Below are positions 7,561 to 17,700 of a stretch of DNA of 64,000 nt, piece after piece. The notes under the pieces were generated by a model. It did not search any database. It had not been told where the DNA came from and saw only the letters and a list, made by a program, of their open reading frames with translations. Position numbers and translations under genes: made by a program. Numbering within the stretch: position 1 is the first letter of the stretch; each line of letters starts with the position of its first letter. This DNA comes from Keratinibaculum paraultunense (GTDB taxonomy: Bacteria > Bacillota > Clostridia > Tissierellales > Tepidimicrobiaceae): contig NZ_CP068564.1 in assembly GCF_016767175.1 (NCBI RefSeq), positions 2,108,001 to 2,172,000 on the forward strand. Reading direction: 5' to 3'.

Positions 7561-8534
7561 CCTTTTAAACCTCGAATTGAAACTTCTCCAGAAAATATAC
7601 TATCTACAGTTCCATCTTCATACTCCACTATAAGTCTTCCTTCTTCATCTATGTCCAAGGCTTTTCCTGTACGTTCTGTCTCCCCTTGAATTATTCGTAT
7701 TTTTTTACCTATTAAAATGGATTTTTCTTTTGATATATTAATTACTTTTGATATGTCTCCTGCATTTTTAAAAGGAATATATAAATCCTCAAAATGATTT
7801 AAAATAGCTCCTAATAATTTTTTTCTATCCACGCTATGCCCAATAATTTCTTTTAACGATGTAGCTTTATCAACTAATTCTTTACTAAAATCTTTATTTT
7901 CTAAATTAACATTTATACCTATTCCCATAATTACATAATTAATCATATTTAATTCACAACTCATCTCTGTAAGAATTCCACATATCTTTTTACCTTGAAC
8001 TATAATATCATTAGGCCATTTTATATAGGATTCTATCCCTATTTCCTCTAAAGCCTTACTCACAGCAGCAGCTCCAATCAAAGTCAATTTTGCTACCTCT
8101 GAAGGAGGTAATTGAGGTTTTAATACAATACTCATCCATATACCTTTACCCTTTGGAGAAAGCCAATCTCTGCCTAAACGTCCTTTACCTTTAGTTTGTT
8201 CTTCAGCTATTACAACTGTCCCTTCTTCTACTTCCATAGCCAATTCTTTAGCTTTAATATTAGTTGAATCTACAGTATCAAAATAATATATATTTCTTCC
8301 TATAAACTCTGTATTTAAATATTCCTCTACTTCTTCCAACGTTAGTACATCTGGACAATTTAATAATTTATATCCATTTTTAGGCATGGATTCAATCTCA
8401 TATCCTTCTTCCCTTAAATTATTAATATGCTTCCAGACCGCAGTACGACTTATACCCAACTTATTACTAATCATCTCTCCTGATATAAATTCGTCTTTAT
8501 GTTCTTTTAACATTGACAATATTTTTTCCCTCAT
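7551..8534 (-). CDS. birA: Bifunctional biotin-protein ligase / biotin repressor
   Basis: BirA attaches biotin to carrier proteins through biotinyl-AMP, and as biotinyl-AMP-bound dimer represses biotin genes. The 327-residue product has an N-terminal winged helix (ISNKLGISRTAVWKHI at about 22-37), the adenylate-binding loop TKGKGRLGRDW at about 114-124, KWPNDI near 180, and the small C-terminal SH3-like domain. The start at 8534 gives the usual ~325-residue length; an upstream in-frame start at 8621 would add 29 non-homologous residues and overlap fni, so it was rejected. The DNA-binding domain makes it the likely repressor of bioY at 4599. Confidence 0.93.
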   Translation of the reverse strand: MREKILSMLKEHKDEFISGEMISNKLGISRTAVWKHINNLREEGYEIESMPKNGYKLLNCPDVLTLEEVEEYLNTEFIGRNIYYFDTVDSTNIKAKELAMEVEEGTVVIAEEQTKGKGRLGRDWLSPKGKGIWMSIVLKPQLPPSEVAKLTLIGAAAVSKALEEIGIESYIKWPNDIIVQGKKICGILTEMSCELNMINYVIMGIGINVNLENKDFSKELVDKATSLKEIIGHSVDRKKLLGAILNHFEDLYIPFKNAGDISKVINISKEKSILIGKKIRIIQGETERTGKALDIDEEGRLIVEYEDGTVDSIFSGEVSIRGLKGYK

Positions 8535-8589
8535 ATAACCACATCCCTTAACCAAAACCACATTTATCATCAATATAATCCCAACAAAA

Positions 8590-8611
8590 CCCAACAATAT
8601 ATCTTGTTGGG
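8590..8611 (-). terminator. Hairpin after fni
   Basis: CCCAACAA (8590-8597) pairs with TTGTTGGG (8604-8611) around a 6-base loop. On the minus strand it directly follows the fni stop codon and is followed by TTTTG. It probably terminates or attenuates fni transcription before birA. A second partial CCAAC copy at 8580-8585 could form an alternative pair. Confidence 0.5.
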
Positions 8612-8617
8612 AATTAA

Positions 8618-9649
8618 TCAACCTTCTAAAAGCTCTTTCAATTCTCCCTTTACCTTATATGGGACATTTTTTAAATCTTGAATATTTTTACTCCCTGTTA
8701 ATAACATTAAGACCTTCAGTTTATATGTCAAATTGTTCATATATTTATCGACTTTTTCATATCCTCCCTTTATTAAATTCCATAATATATAGCCACTTAT
8801 TCCTACCATATCTGCTCCTAATACTAAAGATTTAAATACCTCTAAGCTCCCTTTTATGCCACCACTAGATATCAATGTCAATTCTTCTGATATACTCCTA
8901 CATTGAATTAAGCTAAATGCTGTTGGTATTCCCCAAGTATACATATCCTTAAAATCCATATCTTCATTTCTTTTATCTTCTATTTCAATAAAATTAGTCC
9001 CTCCCTTACCAGATATATCTATATATTTTACTCCTATATCAAACAACCTTAAAGCTACATCTTTTGATATTCCAAATCCTACTTCTTTTACTATAACTGG
9101 TTTTTCTATATTTAGTACTATATTTTCTATATTCCTTAAAATCCCTTTGAAATTCCTATCTCCTTCTCTCATAACTAGCTCTTGAGCTGGATTTAAATGA
9201 ATTTGGATTCCGTCTGCTTCTAATAGATCTATTGCAAATTTTACATCTTCTATAGAAGCATGAGCATTTAAATTAGCTATTACTACTCCTTCATTTCCTA
9301 TATTTTCTCTAACTATTCTAAAAGACTTATGGCTTTCTTTATCTACTAAAGCAATAGTTTGAGAACCTACTGCCATAGGAATATTATATTTACTTGCTAT
9401 TTTTGATAAATTTTTATTTATTTCCCAGGCAAACTCTGTTCCTCCAGTAATAGCATTTATCATTATAGGATAATCTATTTTTTTTCCTAAAAATTCAGTA
9501 TTTGTGTTAATTTCTAATAAATTTAATTCAGGTAAAGAATTATGCTCTATAAATACATCATCAAATAGCGTATTCCCACCATGTTTTGATTTTAAATAAT
9601 AAGCTATATGTTCTCTTTTTCTGTCTTTTCTCAATATATCTTTTCTCAT
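8618..9649 (-). CDS. fni: Type 2 isopentenyl-diphosphate delta-isomerase
   Basis: This FMN/NADPH-dependent enzyme interconverts isopentenyl and dimethylallyl diphosphate for isoprenoid synthesis. The 343-residue product begins with the IDI-2 hallmark RKDRKREHIAYYL, followed by FDDVFIEHNSLPELN and the FMN-barrel motifs IMINAITGGT, VGSQTIAL, VKEVGFGI and DISGKGGTNF. Length matches the family (~340-350). It starts 15 bases after the LCP gene stop, with AGAGG as ribosome binding site, so the two are probably co-transcribed. An association of undecaprenyl-precursor supply with the wall-polymer ligase upstream is plausible. Confidence 0.92.
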   Translation of the reverse strand: MRKDILRKDRKREHIAYYLKSKHGGNTLFDDVFIEHNSLPELNLLEINTNTEFLGKKIDYPIMINAITGGTEFAWEINKNLSKIASKYNIPMAVGSQTIALVDKESHKSFRIVRENIGNEGVVIANLNAHASIEDVKFAIDLLEADGIQIHLNPAQELVMREGDRNFKGILRNIENIVLNIEKPVIVKEVGFGISKDVALRLFDIGVKYIDISGKGGTNFIEIEDKRNEDMDFKDMYTWGIPTAFSLIQCRSISEELTLISSGGIKGSLEVFKSLVLGADMVGISGYILWNLIKGGYEKVDKYMNNLTYKLKVLMLLTGSKNIQDLKNVPYKVKGELKELLEG

Positions 9650-9664
9650 AAAAACCTCTTTCCA

Positions 9665-10609
9665 TTAATTTAATAGATAATCTCCAAACATCTCTTCTAT
9701 TAAAATTTTAGTTTCCACTTCATCATATATAAAATATGATGTTGTTCCTATATACTCTGGTTTACCAGGCAATGTAGTAAGCTTTATATTATCTAAATTT
9801 ATTTTCCTTGCTGACATAACACCTTTCATAACTATTTCAAAAGGTACATTTGTATCCACATAATCATAATAAGTTTTAGCCAATTTAGGTAATAATAATA
9901 AATTTTTAGGTTTTAATAGTTGTTTCATAAATTCCTTCACAAATATTTGCTGAGCTTTAATGCGTCCTAAATCTCCATCTGGATAAGATCTAAATCTTAA
10001 GTACATTAAAGATTCTTCTCCATTTAATGTTTGTAGTCCTGGATCTAAGTGTATATATGGATCAGAATGACGCATTTTAACAGGAACATCTATTTTCACT
10101 CCACCAATAGCATCTACTATTTCTTTTACAGCTAAATAATCTACAGTTACATAATATTTTAAATCTATATTTAATAGATCTCTTACAGTTTTTATCGATA
10201 AATAAGGACCTCCGTAGGAATGGGCATGGTTTATTCTTTCTAAATTTTTTCTCCCTCTTATATAAACCAATGTATCTCTTGGAATAGATAACAAAGTAAC
10301 TTCCCCAGTTTTAAAATTATATTTTCCTAATATCATAGTATCAGTTCGCATTCCCGTTGGCTTATGCCTATCTTCACCTTTTATCTTTTTTTCCTTAACC
10401 GCTTTTACACCGCCTAATCCATCATTATCATCTATACCCATAATTAAAACTAATATTTCATCTTCATTATCAAGTGATTTTTCCACCTCATCTTCTTCTC
10501 CAGTTGAAATAGCTGTCTCTTTATTGGATAAATACATTCCTAACCCTGCAAATAAAATAGAAAAACACACTAATGATATAAAAAATGTAGTCCAAAATTT
10601 TTTTTTCAT
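9665..10609 (-). CDS. LytR-CpsA-Psr (LCP) family cell-wall polymer transferase
   Basis: LCP enzymes transfer teichoic-acid-like or capsular polymers from undecaprenyl pyrophosphate to peptidoglycan on the outer membrane face. The 314-residue protein has an N-terminal signal-anchor helix (WTTFFISLVCFSILFAGLGM), then the LCP domain: LILVLMGIDD-like strand, RTDTMILGKYNF, LSIPRDTLVYI, RINHAHSYGG and LRFRSYPDGDLGRIKAQQ, including the arginines and aspartates that bind pyrophosphate. The ATG at 10609 was chosen over upstream starts because GGGGGAT lies 6 bases before it. It leads into fni with a 15-base gap. Confidence 0.88.
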   Translation of the reverse strand: MKKKFWTTFFISLVCFSILFAGLGMYLSNKETAISTGEEDEVEKSLDNEDEILVLIMGIDDNDGLGGVKAVKEKKIKGEDRHKPTGMRTDTMILGKYNFKTGEVTLLSIPRDTLVYIRGRKNLERINHAHSYGGPYLSIKTVRDLLNIDLKYYVTVDYLAVKEIVDAIGGVKIDVPVKMRHSDPYIHLDPGLQTLNGEESLMYLRFRSYPDGDLGRIKAQQIFVKEFMKQLLKPKNLLLLPKLAKTYYDYVDTNVPFEIVMKGVMSARKINLDNIKLTTLPGKPEYIGTTSYFIYDEVETKILIEEMFGDYLLN

Positions 10610-10691
10610 ATTTTTATCCCCCATTGTATAATACAACAACTTATACCTTAAATAATACTAAATATAGAGGTATTTTGCAATAAAAATAAAG

Positions 10692-11300
10692 TTACAATTT
10701 AGATACATGAGGATTACCTTCTATATAAAATCTATAGGGAAAGTATTTTGCTTCTTCTGCATAATCTATTCCAATCCTTGTAGTCTCTATAATATTAAAA
10801 TCTTCACATATCCCTTCTTCTAAATACAATTTGTTACCCCATAGTTTTTCTTTATCTAAAGTTTTATCTATATTAAAGGCCATCGATAATTTTCCTGGTC
10901 CATTTGTTAAATTTTCCCTTTGATATTTATTTAACTGCCCATAAGGCTTTCCAAAACGATTTTTAGCCATTTCATCTATTCCTTCTAGGGGTTCTATTGC
11001 CCTTATAAGAACTGCTTCTGGGATACCTTTTTCTTTTGTTACTATATTAAAACAATAATACATACCATATATGAAATAAACGTAAGCTCTTCCAGGTTCT
11101 CCATACATAGTCTCTACCCTTTTAGTTCTTCTGCCCCCATAAGAATGAGCTGCTTTATCCTTTAAGCCTAAATAGGCTTCTGTTTCAACGATTTTCCCTT
11201 TTAATAATTTCCCATCTACATTACGCACCAAAATCTTTCCTAATAATTCTTTTGCTACTATTAATGTATCTCTCATATAAAAATTTTTATCCAATTTCAT
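10692..11300 (-). CDS. mpg: 3-methyladenine (alkyladenine) DNA glycosylase
   Basis: This AAG/MPG-family enzyme excises alkylated and deaminated purines in base-excision repair. The 202-residue product carries IVETEAYLG near residues 38-46 with the catalytic Glu, AAHSYGGRRTKRVETMYGEP, and AYVYFIYGMYYCFNIVT with the lesion-intercalating Tyr region. The later motifs ENLTNGPGKLSMAFNID are also typical. Length is normal for bacterial homologues. It stands alone between the LCP gene and a terminator. It is transcribed leftward with an ATG at 11300. Confidence 0.92.
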   Translation of the reverse strand: MKLDKNFYMRDTLIVAKELLGKILVRNVDGKLLKGKIVETEAYLGLKDKAAHSYGGRRTKRVETMYGEPGRAYVYFIYGMYYCFNIVTKEKGIPEAVLIRAIEPLEGIDEMAKNRFGKPYGQLNKYQRENLTNGPGKLSMAFNIDKTLDKEKLWGNKLYLEEGICEDFNIIETTRIGIDYAEEAKYFPYRFYIEGNPHVSKL

Positions 11301-11355
11301 ATATTTTCCGCCTCTCGTGTATTACATTTTCTAATATATACTTTTTTATGTATCT

Positions 11356-11391
11356 AAAAAACAAAAAGGCAACTTTGCCTTTTTGTTTTTT
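11356..11391 (-). terminator. Intrinsic terminator of the DJ-1/PfpI gene
   Basis: A 17-base arm AAAAAACAAAAAGGCAA (11356-11372) pairs with 11375-11391. Read on the minus strand, the hairpin ends in a run of six T residues, eight bases after the DJ-1 stop codon. Confidence 0.8.
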
Positions 11392-11398
11392 AAATATT

Positions 11399-11977
11399 TT
11401 ATTTTTTATTTTTAATAGACTCTTCTACCATATCTAGTAGTATCTCTTTTCTTAATTCAGAAGCCTTTTCTTTTCCTATTAGGTTTTCTACCAACTTCAT
11501 AGCAAAACATACTGCTACTGCTGGTCCTCTTGCAGTTATAATATTTCCATCTTGCACTACTAAATCCTCTTTATATATACTTTCTTTTAAGTCCTCTTCA
11601 AATCCTGGATAAGAAGTAACTTTTTTCCCTTTTATTATACCTGCTCTTTGAAGTACTATAGGTCCTGCACATATGGCAGCTATAATCTTCCCTTCTTCAT
11701 TAAATTCCTTAACCAATTTAATAACTCTTTCATCATCCCTTAAATTAGTAGCTCCTGGTATACCTCCTGGAATTACCAGTCCATCATAATCATTGCTGTT
11801 ATTTATTTCATCAATTTTTTTATCCGCTTCTACTATTATTTTATGAGCTCCTTGCACATTTTTCTCACCTATGGAACATGTATCTACTACAATATCTTTT
11901 CTCCTTAAATAATCAACTACTGTAAAAGCTTCTACCTCTTCAAATCCTTCAGCCAAAAATACTATTACCCTTTTCAT
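11399..11977 (-). CDS. DJ-1/PfpI family protein
   Basis: A 192-residue class I glutamine-amidotransferase-like protein of the DJ-1 branch (YajL/PARK7-like). It has Glu in FLAEGFEEVEA (about residues 8-17) and the reactive Cys103 in the nucleophile elbow AAICAGPIVLQRAG. DJ-1 proteins have been linked to oxidative and carbonyl stress protection. Which activity this one has cannot be read from sequence. It is monocistronic, with AAGGAGG upstream of the ATG and a strong terminator just downstream. Confidence 0.88.
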   Translation of the reverse strand: MKRVIVFLAEGFEEVEAFTVVDYLRRKDIVVDTCSIGEKNVQGAHKIIVEADKKIDEINNSNDYDGLVIPGGIPGATNLRDDERVIKLVKEFNEEGKIIAAICAGPIVLQRAGIIKGKKVTSYPGFEEDLKESIYKEDLVVQDGNIITARGPAVAVCFAMKLVENLIGKEKASELRKEILLDMVEESIKNKK

Positions 11978-12058
11978 CTCTATCCCTCCTTAAAATTATT
12001 CATATATATTATATCAACAATTTAAAGATTTCCAAAACAAAATAGAGTATTATTATAC

Positions 12059-13069
12059 TTATTTACATTCTTCTAATTTAGCTATCGCCTCATTATGAAG
12101 AACAGTTATTTGAGAAATTATATCTTCATCAATTATAAATTGGTTTTCCTCAATTATGTTCATATATTTGCCAATTATATATGATAATACAGTATCTTTA
12201 CTTTTCATTGTCTTTTTATAGCTAGATAAAACTTCATCTTTTATTTTATATGTTTCTTCATCGTATATTGGAGTATTATCTGCACCTTCTAAGTAAAATA
12301 TCAAATAGGTTCCATAAAGTCGCAATAATTCTTCACATCTTATACCTTCAGAATGTTTTTTAATATAATTTTCTACTGCCATAAGTCTTTCTGCTAACTC
12401 ATCAAAAGATATCATTAAAGATCCATCTATTATTGTAGGCTCATTAGAATCCATGGCTTTTATATCTATATAATCCTTTAACTCATCAGATATATATTTA
12501 TCATATACTTTTAATGCTTCATAATCTATAATAGGATAAAAAGCTCCTTCTAAATTAATTAATCTATATTTGCCTTGTATAATTTTAGATATCAATTCTT
12601 TTAAATTATCATTTGTTATCTTTTCTACATTAGCTTCATTAAAAAATAAATATTCCTTTATATCTTCTTTTGATTGCGATCTTAATTGAGGTATTTCAGA
12701 TAAACTTAATAATTCTGCTTGATAATCATCTGCAAAGAGCTCACTAGCATATTTCTCTATATATTTTTCTTGAATTAATTCTAATTTTTCTATCATCTCT
12801 ACTCTTTCTTCAGGTAAAACTTTTTCTATATTTTCATCTATATAATTTATCAAATCTACTGGTTCATTATTGTTTTCTACCATATTCCTAAAATCCTTCA
12901 TTATATCAGAATTTTTATTATCTCCTTCTTTTCCCCTTATACTGTTCTCTTTTGAATTACTGTTTACCCTTTCATCATTTGCTTGTACATTACTATATTT
13001 ACATCCTGAAAGGGTTAAAATTAATATAAAAACCATTATCATTAATAAAAACTTAGTCTTACTTTTCAT
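12059..13069 (-). CDS. Secreted lipoprotein of unknown function
   Basis: A 336-residue protein with a lipoprotein signal peptide: a charged start (MKSKTK), a hydrophobic core, and the lipobox LSGC with the lipidated Cys at 23. The mature part starts with a serine/asparagine-rich linker and then appears helical and acidic, with no cysteine-based or catalytic motif that I recognise. It probably sits on the outer face of the membrane. No operon partner is adjacent, since the aldehyde dehydrogenase at 13292 is divergent. Confidence 0.75.
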   Translation of the reverse strand: MKSKTKFLLMIMVFILILTLSGCKYSNVQANDERVNSNSKENSIRGKEGDNKNSDIMKDFRNMVENNNEPVDLINYIDENIEKVLPEERVEMIEKLELIQEKYIEKYASELFADDYQAELLSLSEIPQLRSQSKEDIKEYLFFNEANVEKITNDNLKELISKIIQGKYRLINLEGAFYPIIDYEALKVYDKYISDELKDYIDIKAMDSNEPTIIDGSLMISFDELAERLMAVENYIKKHSEGIRCEELLRLYGTYLIFYLEGADNTPIYDEETYKIKDEVLSSYKKTMKSKDTVLSYIIGKYMNIIEENQFIIDEDIISQITVLHNEAIAKLEECK

Positions 13070-13291
13070 ATCTTTACCTCTTTCTTATATTTATCTTAAG
13101 TATATTATCCTCCATACATTATATCTTATACTTAGAATTTTTTCCACAATTTCAAATTTCACCAGTACATGCTTAGCTATATTGTAAAATTTTATTGTCT
13201 TTATAAACAATATATCAATATATTATCTAAAAATCGTTACAAATGAGTTACAAACAATGTTATAATTTAATTAAAAGAAGGAGGTGTAAAC

Positions 13292-14671
13292 ATGGATAAC
13301 AGAGAATATATAGATTTAATAATTAATAAACAAAGAAACTTTTTTAATTTAAATTCCACTAAAGATATATCTTTTAGAATAGAACAACTTAATAAATTAA
13401 AAGATCTATTATTAGAATATGAGAATTTAATAATGGATAGCTTGTATAAGGACTTAAAAAAATCTCAATTTGAAAGTTATTCTACTGAAATAGGTATAGT
13501 TTTAAGTGAAATATCCCATGCTTTAAAAAATATCAAAGAATGGACAAAAGTAAAAAAAGTAAAGACCCCTATGACAAATTTCAAGTCTAAATCATATATA
13601 TATCCAGAACCCTATGGAAACGTACTTATTATTTCTCCTTGGAATTATCCTCTGCAACTTACCTTAACTCCATTAATTGGAGCTATAGCAGCAGGAAATA
13701 CTGCTATCATTAAACCTTCTAGTTCCTCTATTCATACTAGCAAAATAATTGAAAAAATGATAAATGAAAATTTCCCTGAAGAATTTATTCATGTAATTAA
13801 TATGGATTCCACATCCGCCAATTATCTATTGGATACAAAATTTGATTACATTTTTTATACTGGCAGCGTTTCTGTAGGAAAATTGATAATGGAAAAAGCA
13901 TCTAAAAATCTAACGCCTATAACTTTAGAATTAGGAGGTAAAAGCCCTTGTATTATAGATAAAGAAGGGGATTTGGATATATTTGCTAAAAGGATTATAT
14001 GGGGAAAATTTTTAAATGCTGGACAAACTTGTGTAGCACCAGATTACTTATACGTCCATAAGAATATAAAAAATAAATTAATTGAAAAATTAATAAAATA
14101 CATTGAAGAATTTTATGGCAAAAATATAGAAAATAACGAAGATTATCCAAGAATAATAAATGAAAAACATTTTAATAGGCTAATCTCTTTAATAGATAAA
14201 GACAAAGTAGTATATGGTGGAAATTCAAATATAAGTGATTTATTTATATCTCCTACCATAATGGATAATATAACTTGGGAGGACAAGATTATGGAAGATG
14301 AAATATTCGGTCCTATACTTCCCATATTGGAATATGAATCTATTGTTGAAGTTATAGAGGAAATAAAATCAAGACCTCGCCCTTTAGCATTATATGTGTT
14401 TTCTACTAATTACAAAATAATTGATAAGGTTATAAATAGCTTGTCCTTTGGTGGAGGATGTATTAATGATACTATAATGCACCTAACTAACCCCTATATG
14501 CCTTTTGGAGGAGTTGGAGATAGTGGCATGGGAGCGTACCATGGTGAATATAGCTTCCATACATTTACCCATTACAAAAGTATATCTGATAAAAGTATTA
14601 GCCCAGATATTAACACTAGATATCCACCTTATAAGGATAAATTAAAATGGGTAAAAAGATTCTTAAAATAA
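13292..14671 (+). CDS. Aldehyde dehydrogenase (ALDH3-like)
   Basis: This NAD(P)-dependent enzyme oxidises aldehydes to acids. The 459-residue length and absence of an N-terminal oligomerisation extension place it in the short class 3/YwdH-type group that acts on fatty or aromatic aldehydes. Key residues visible are Asn118 in SPWNYP, Lys141 in IIKPSS, GSVSVGK, the general base Glu213 in LELGGKSP, the nucleophile Cys247 in GQTCVAP, and the EIFGPILP motif. The start follows GAAGGAGGTGTAAAC. It is a single gene ended by a perfect palindrome. Confidence 0.9.
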   Translation: MDNREYIDLIINKQRNFFNLNSTKDISFRIEQLNKLKDLLLEYENLIMDSLYKDLKKSQFESYSTEIGIVLSEISHALKNIKEWTKVKKVKTPMTNFKSKSYIYPEPYGNVLIISPWNYPLQLTLTPLIGAIAAGNTAIIKPSSSSIHTSKIIEKMINENFPEEFIHVINMDSTSANYLLDTKFDYIFYTGSVSVGKLIMEKASKNLTPITLELGGKSPCIIDKEGDLDIFAKRIIWGKFLNAGQTCVAPDYLYVHKNIKNKLIEKLIKYIEEFYGKNIENNEDYPRIINEKHFNRLISLIDKDKVVYGGNSNISDLFISPTIMDNITWEDKIMEDEIFGPILPILEYESIVEVIEEIKSRPRPLALYVFSTNYKIIDKVINSLSFGGGCINDTIMHLTNPYMPFGGVGDSGMGAYHGEYSFHTFTHYKSISDKSISPDINTRYPPYKDKLKWVKRFLK

Positions 14672-14698
14672 AGTTGTCACCATCGATGGTGACAACTT
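14671..14698. terminator. Bidirectional terminator, 28-bp perfect palindrome
   Basis: AAGTTGTCACCATC (14671-14684) is followed immediately by its exact reverse complement. It begins at the last base of the aldehyde dehydrogenase stop codon and ends 4 bases before the stop of the convergent activase gene. It is flanked by an A tract on one side and a T tract on the other. Confidence 0.8.
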
Positions 14699-14701
14699 AT
14701 T

Positions 14702-17700
14702 TTAATTTTTCCCATTATACGCTTTTTTATATGGTCTTAGTGTAGATTCTTTTTTTCTTCTTTTAATCTGTTTCTCTTTTATATTGTCATGGGCTGTAGA
14801 AAGCATTAGTTTTATTCTATTCAATTGGTTTACTTCACTCGCTCCTGGATCATAGTCAATAGCTACTATATTTGCTTGTGGATATTCTTCTCTAACTGCT
14901 TTTATAACCCCTTTGCCAGTTATGTGATTTGGAAGACAGCCAAAGGGCTGTACACATACTATATTTTCAGCACCATTATGGATTAACTCTAACATTTCAG
15001 CTGTAAGAAGCCAACCTTCACCATATTGATTTCCTATAGATACTAATCTCTCTGCTTCTTCTGCCAGCTCATATACAGTCATAGGTTCATGAAATCTATT
15101 ACTGCGTCTTAACGCATCCATTAAAGGTTTCCTATAATATTCCATATATTTTATGGCTATATCACTACCAAGCTTAGGGAGATATCCTTTCGATAAATAT
15201 TTATATTTATAGGTTGAATTATAACAGCAGTACATTAAAAAGTCTGTTAAATCTGGAACAACTGCTTCTGCTCCTTCCTTTTCTAATATATCTACTATAT
15301 TGTTATTAGCCATAGGATGATATTTTACCAATATTTCTCCAACTACACCTACTCGAGGTTTTATTAACTCTTCATCTATCTCAAGTTCATCAAAATCTTC
15401 AACCATTTGATACACATTTTCTTCATACTCTTTTTTATCTCCTACTTTAACTGCTTGAGAACATTTTTCTAACCAATGTTTTGCTAATAAGTTTGCTGAA
15501 CCCTTTATCTTTTCATAAGGTCTTACTCGATATAGTAATCTCATAATAAGATCTCCATACATTATCGCCATTATGCCTTTTCTCGCCATTTCCATTGAAT
15601 AGGTAAATCCAGGATTTGTTTCTATACCCTGAGCTGATACAGCTATAACTGGTATATTTCCAAAACCTGCATCTTTTAAAGCCTTTCTAATAAATCCAAT
15701 ATAATTGGAAGCTCTACATACCCCTCCTGTTTGAGTCATTAACAAAGAAACATTGTCTAAATCATATTTACCTGATTTCAATGCTGCTATATACTGTCCT
15801 ACAGTTATTATTGATGGATAACAAGCATCATTATTTACATATTTTAAACCTTCATCTACAGCTTTAGGGTCATAAGCAGGTAAAAATTCTAAATGATATC
15901 CACAAGTATTTAAAGCATCCTCTAATAATTTAAAGTGTATTGGTGCCATTTGAGGTACTAATATAGTATGATTTTCCCTCATTTCCTTTGTAAATACTAC
16001 TCGTTTTTCTGGCTTTTCTATTTTTTGTGGTTTAAATCCTCTCTTTTCTCTTTCCTTTAAAGCTGCATTTAAAGATCTTATTCTAATTTTTGCGGCACCT
16101 AAATTACTTACTTCATCTATCTTTAATACAGTATATATTTTTTCATAAGCATGAAGTATTTCCTCCACTTGATCCGTTGTTACTGCATCTAATCCACAGC
16201 CAAATGAATTTAATTGTATAAGCTCTAAATTTTCCTGAGTTGCTACAAAAGATGCTGCCCTATATAATCTAGAATGATATACCCATTGGTCTAATACTCT
16301 TAAAGGTCTATCGGGTTTGGCTAAATGTGCTACTGAATCTTCAGTTAATACTGCCATGCCTAAAGAAGTGATCAATTGAGGTATTCCATGATTTATTTCT
16401 GGATCTACATGATAAGGTCTTCCTGCAAGAACTATGCCTCTAATCCCTTCTTCCTCCATATACTTTAAAGTTTCTTCACCTTTTCTTTCTATATCCTTCT
16501 TGTAATTAATCAACTCATTCCAAGCCTTATCTACAGCTTTTTTTATTTCTCTATTAGATATAGAGAAAAAAGGCTTTAACTCATCTTTGAGTCTTTTCTT
16601 TAAACCTTCTTTATCATCAAAATTCAAGAAAGGATTTAGGAATAAAATATCCTTATCTTTTAATTCATCTACATTATGCTTTATAACTTCAGAATATCCA
16701 ATAACTACAGGACAATTTAGATGATTATCCGTTTCTTCATCTTCCCTTCGTTCATAGAAAATTGCTGGATAGAATATAAATTTAATTCCCTTTTCCAACA
16801 AATCCATTATGTGACCATGGGAAATTTTTGCTGGATAACAAGCAGTCTCACTAGGTATAGAACTTATTCCTTTTTCATAAATTTCTCTATTGGATTGACT
16901 CGATAATACCACTCTAAATCCTAATTCAGTAAAAAATGTATGCCAAAATGGATAATTTTCATAAATATTTAAAACTCTAGGTATTCCTACTGTGCCTCTT
17001 GTAGCTTCTTCTTCTGATAAAGGCTCATAATCAAAAACCCTATTATACTTATACTCATATAAGTTGGGAATATCCTTAGTGGATTTTTCTACTCCTGTGC
17101 CCTTTTCACATCTATTTCCTGTTATATATTTTTTGCCATCTGAAAATATATTGATTGTAAGCAGACAATTGTTTCCACATCCACCACAATTTACTCTGTT
17201 AGTTTTATAACTAAAACTATCCAATTCATCCTTTAATAGAATATTAGTTTCTTTACCTTCTTCATACCTTTCTTTTGCAATTAAAGCTGCTCCTAAGGCA
17301 CCCATCAACCCAGGAATATCTGGTCTTACTACTTTTCTCTTTGATACCAATTCAAAAGCTCTTAAAATAGCATCACCATAAAATGTACCACCTTGTACGA
17401 CTATATTTTCTCCCATTTCTTCTGGATCTCTGATTTTTATTACCTTTTGTATAGCATTTTTAATTACAGAATAAGATAGCCCTGCAGCTATATCTCCAAT
17501 ACTTGCCCCTTCTTTTTGAGCTTGCTTTACCTTGGAATTCATAAACACTGTACATCTAGAACCTAAGTCTACAGGATTTTCTGCTAGAAGTCCTTCATTT
17601 AAAAATTCCTCGACTGACATGTTTAAAGAATGAGCAAAAGTCTCCAAGAAAGAGCCACACCCCGAGGAACAAGCTTCATTTAAAAGTATACTATCTATTA

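Noticed and set aside
8535-8621. Upstream in-frame extension of birA
   Set aside because: It adds 29 hydrophobic residues not seen in BirA proteins, overlaps fni and a hairpin, and lacks a ribosome binding site; the 8534 start gives normal length.
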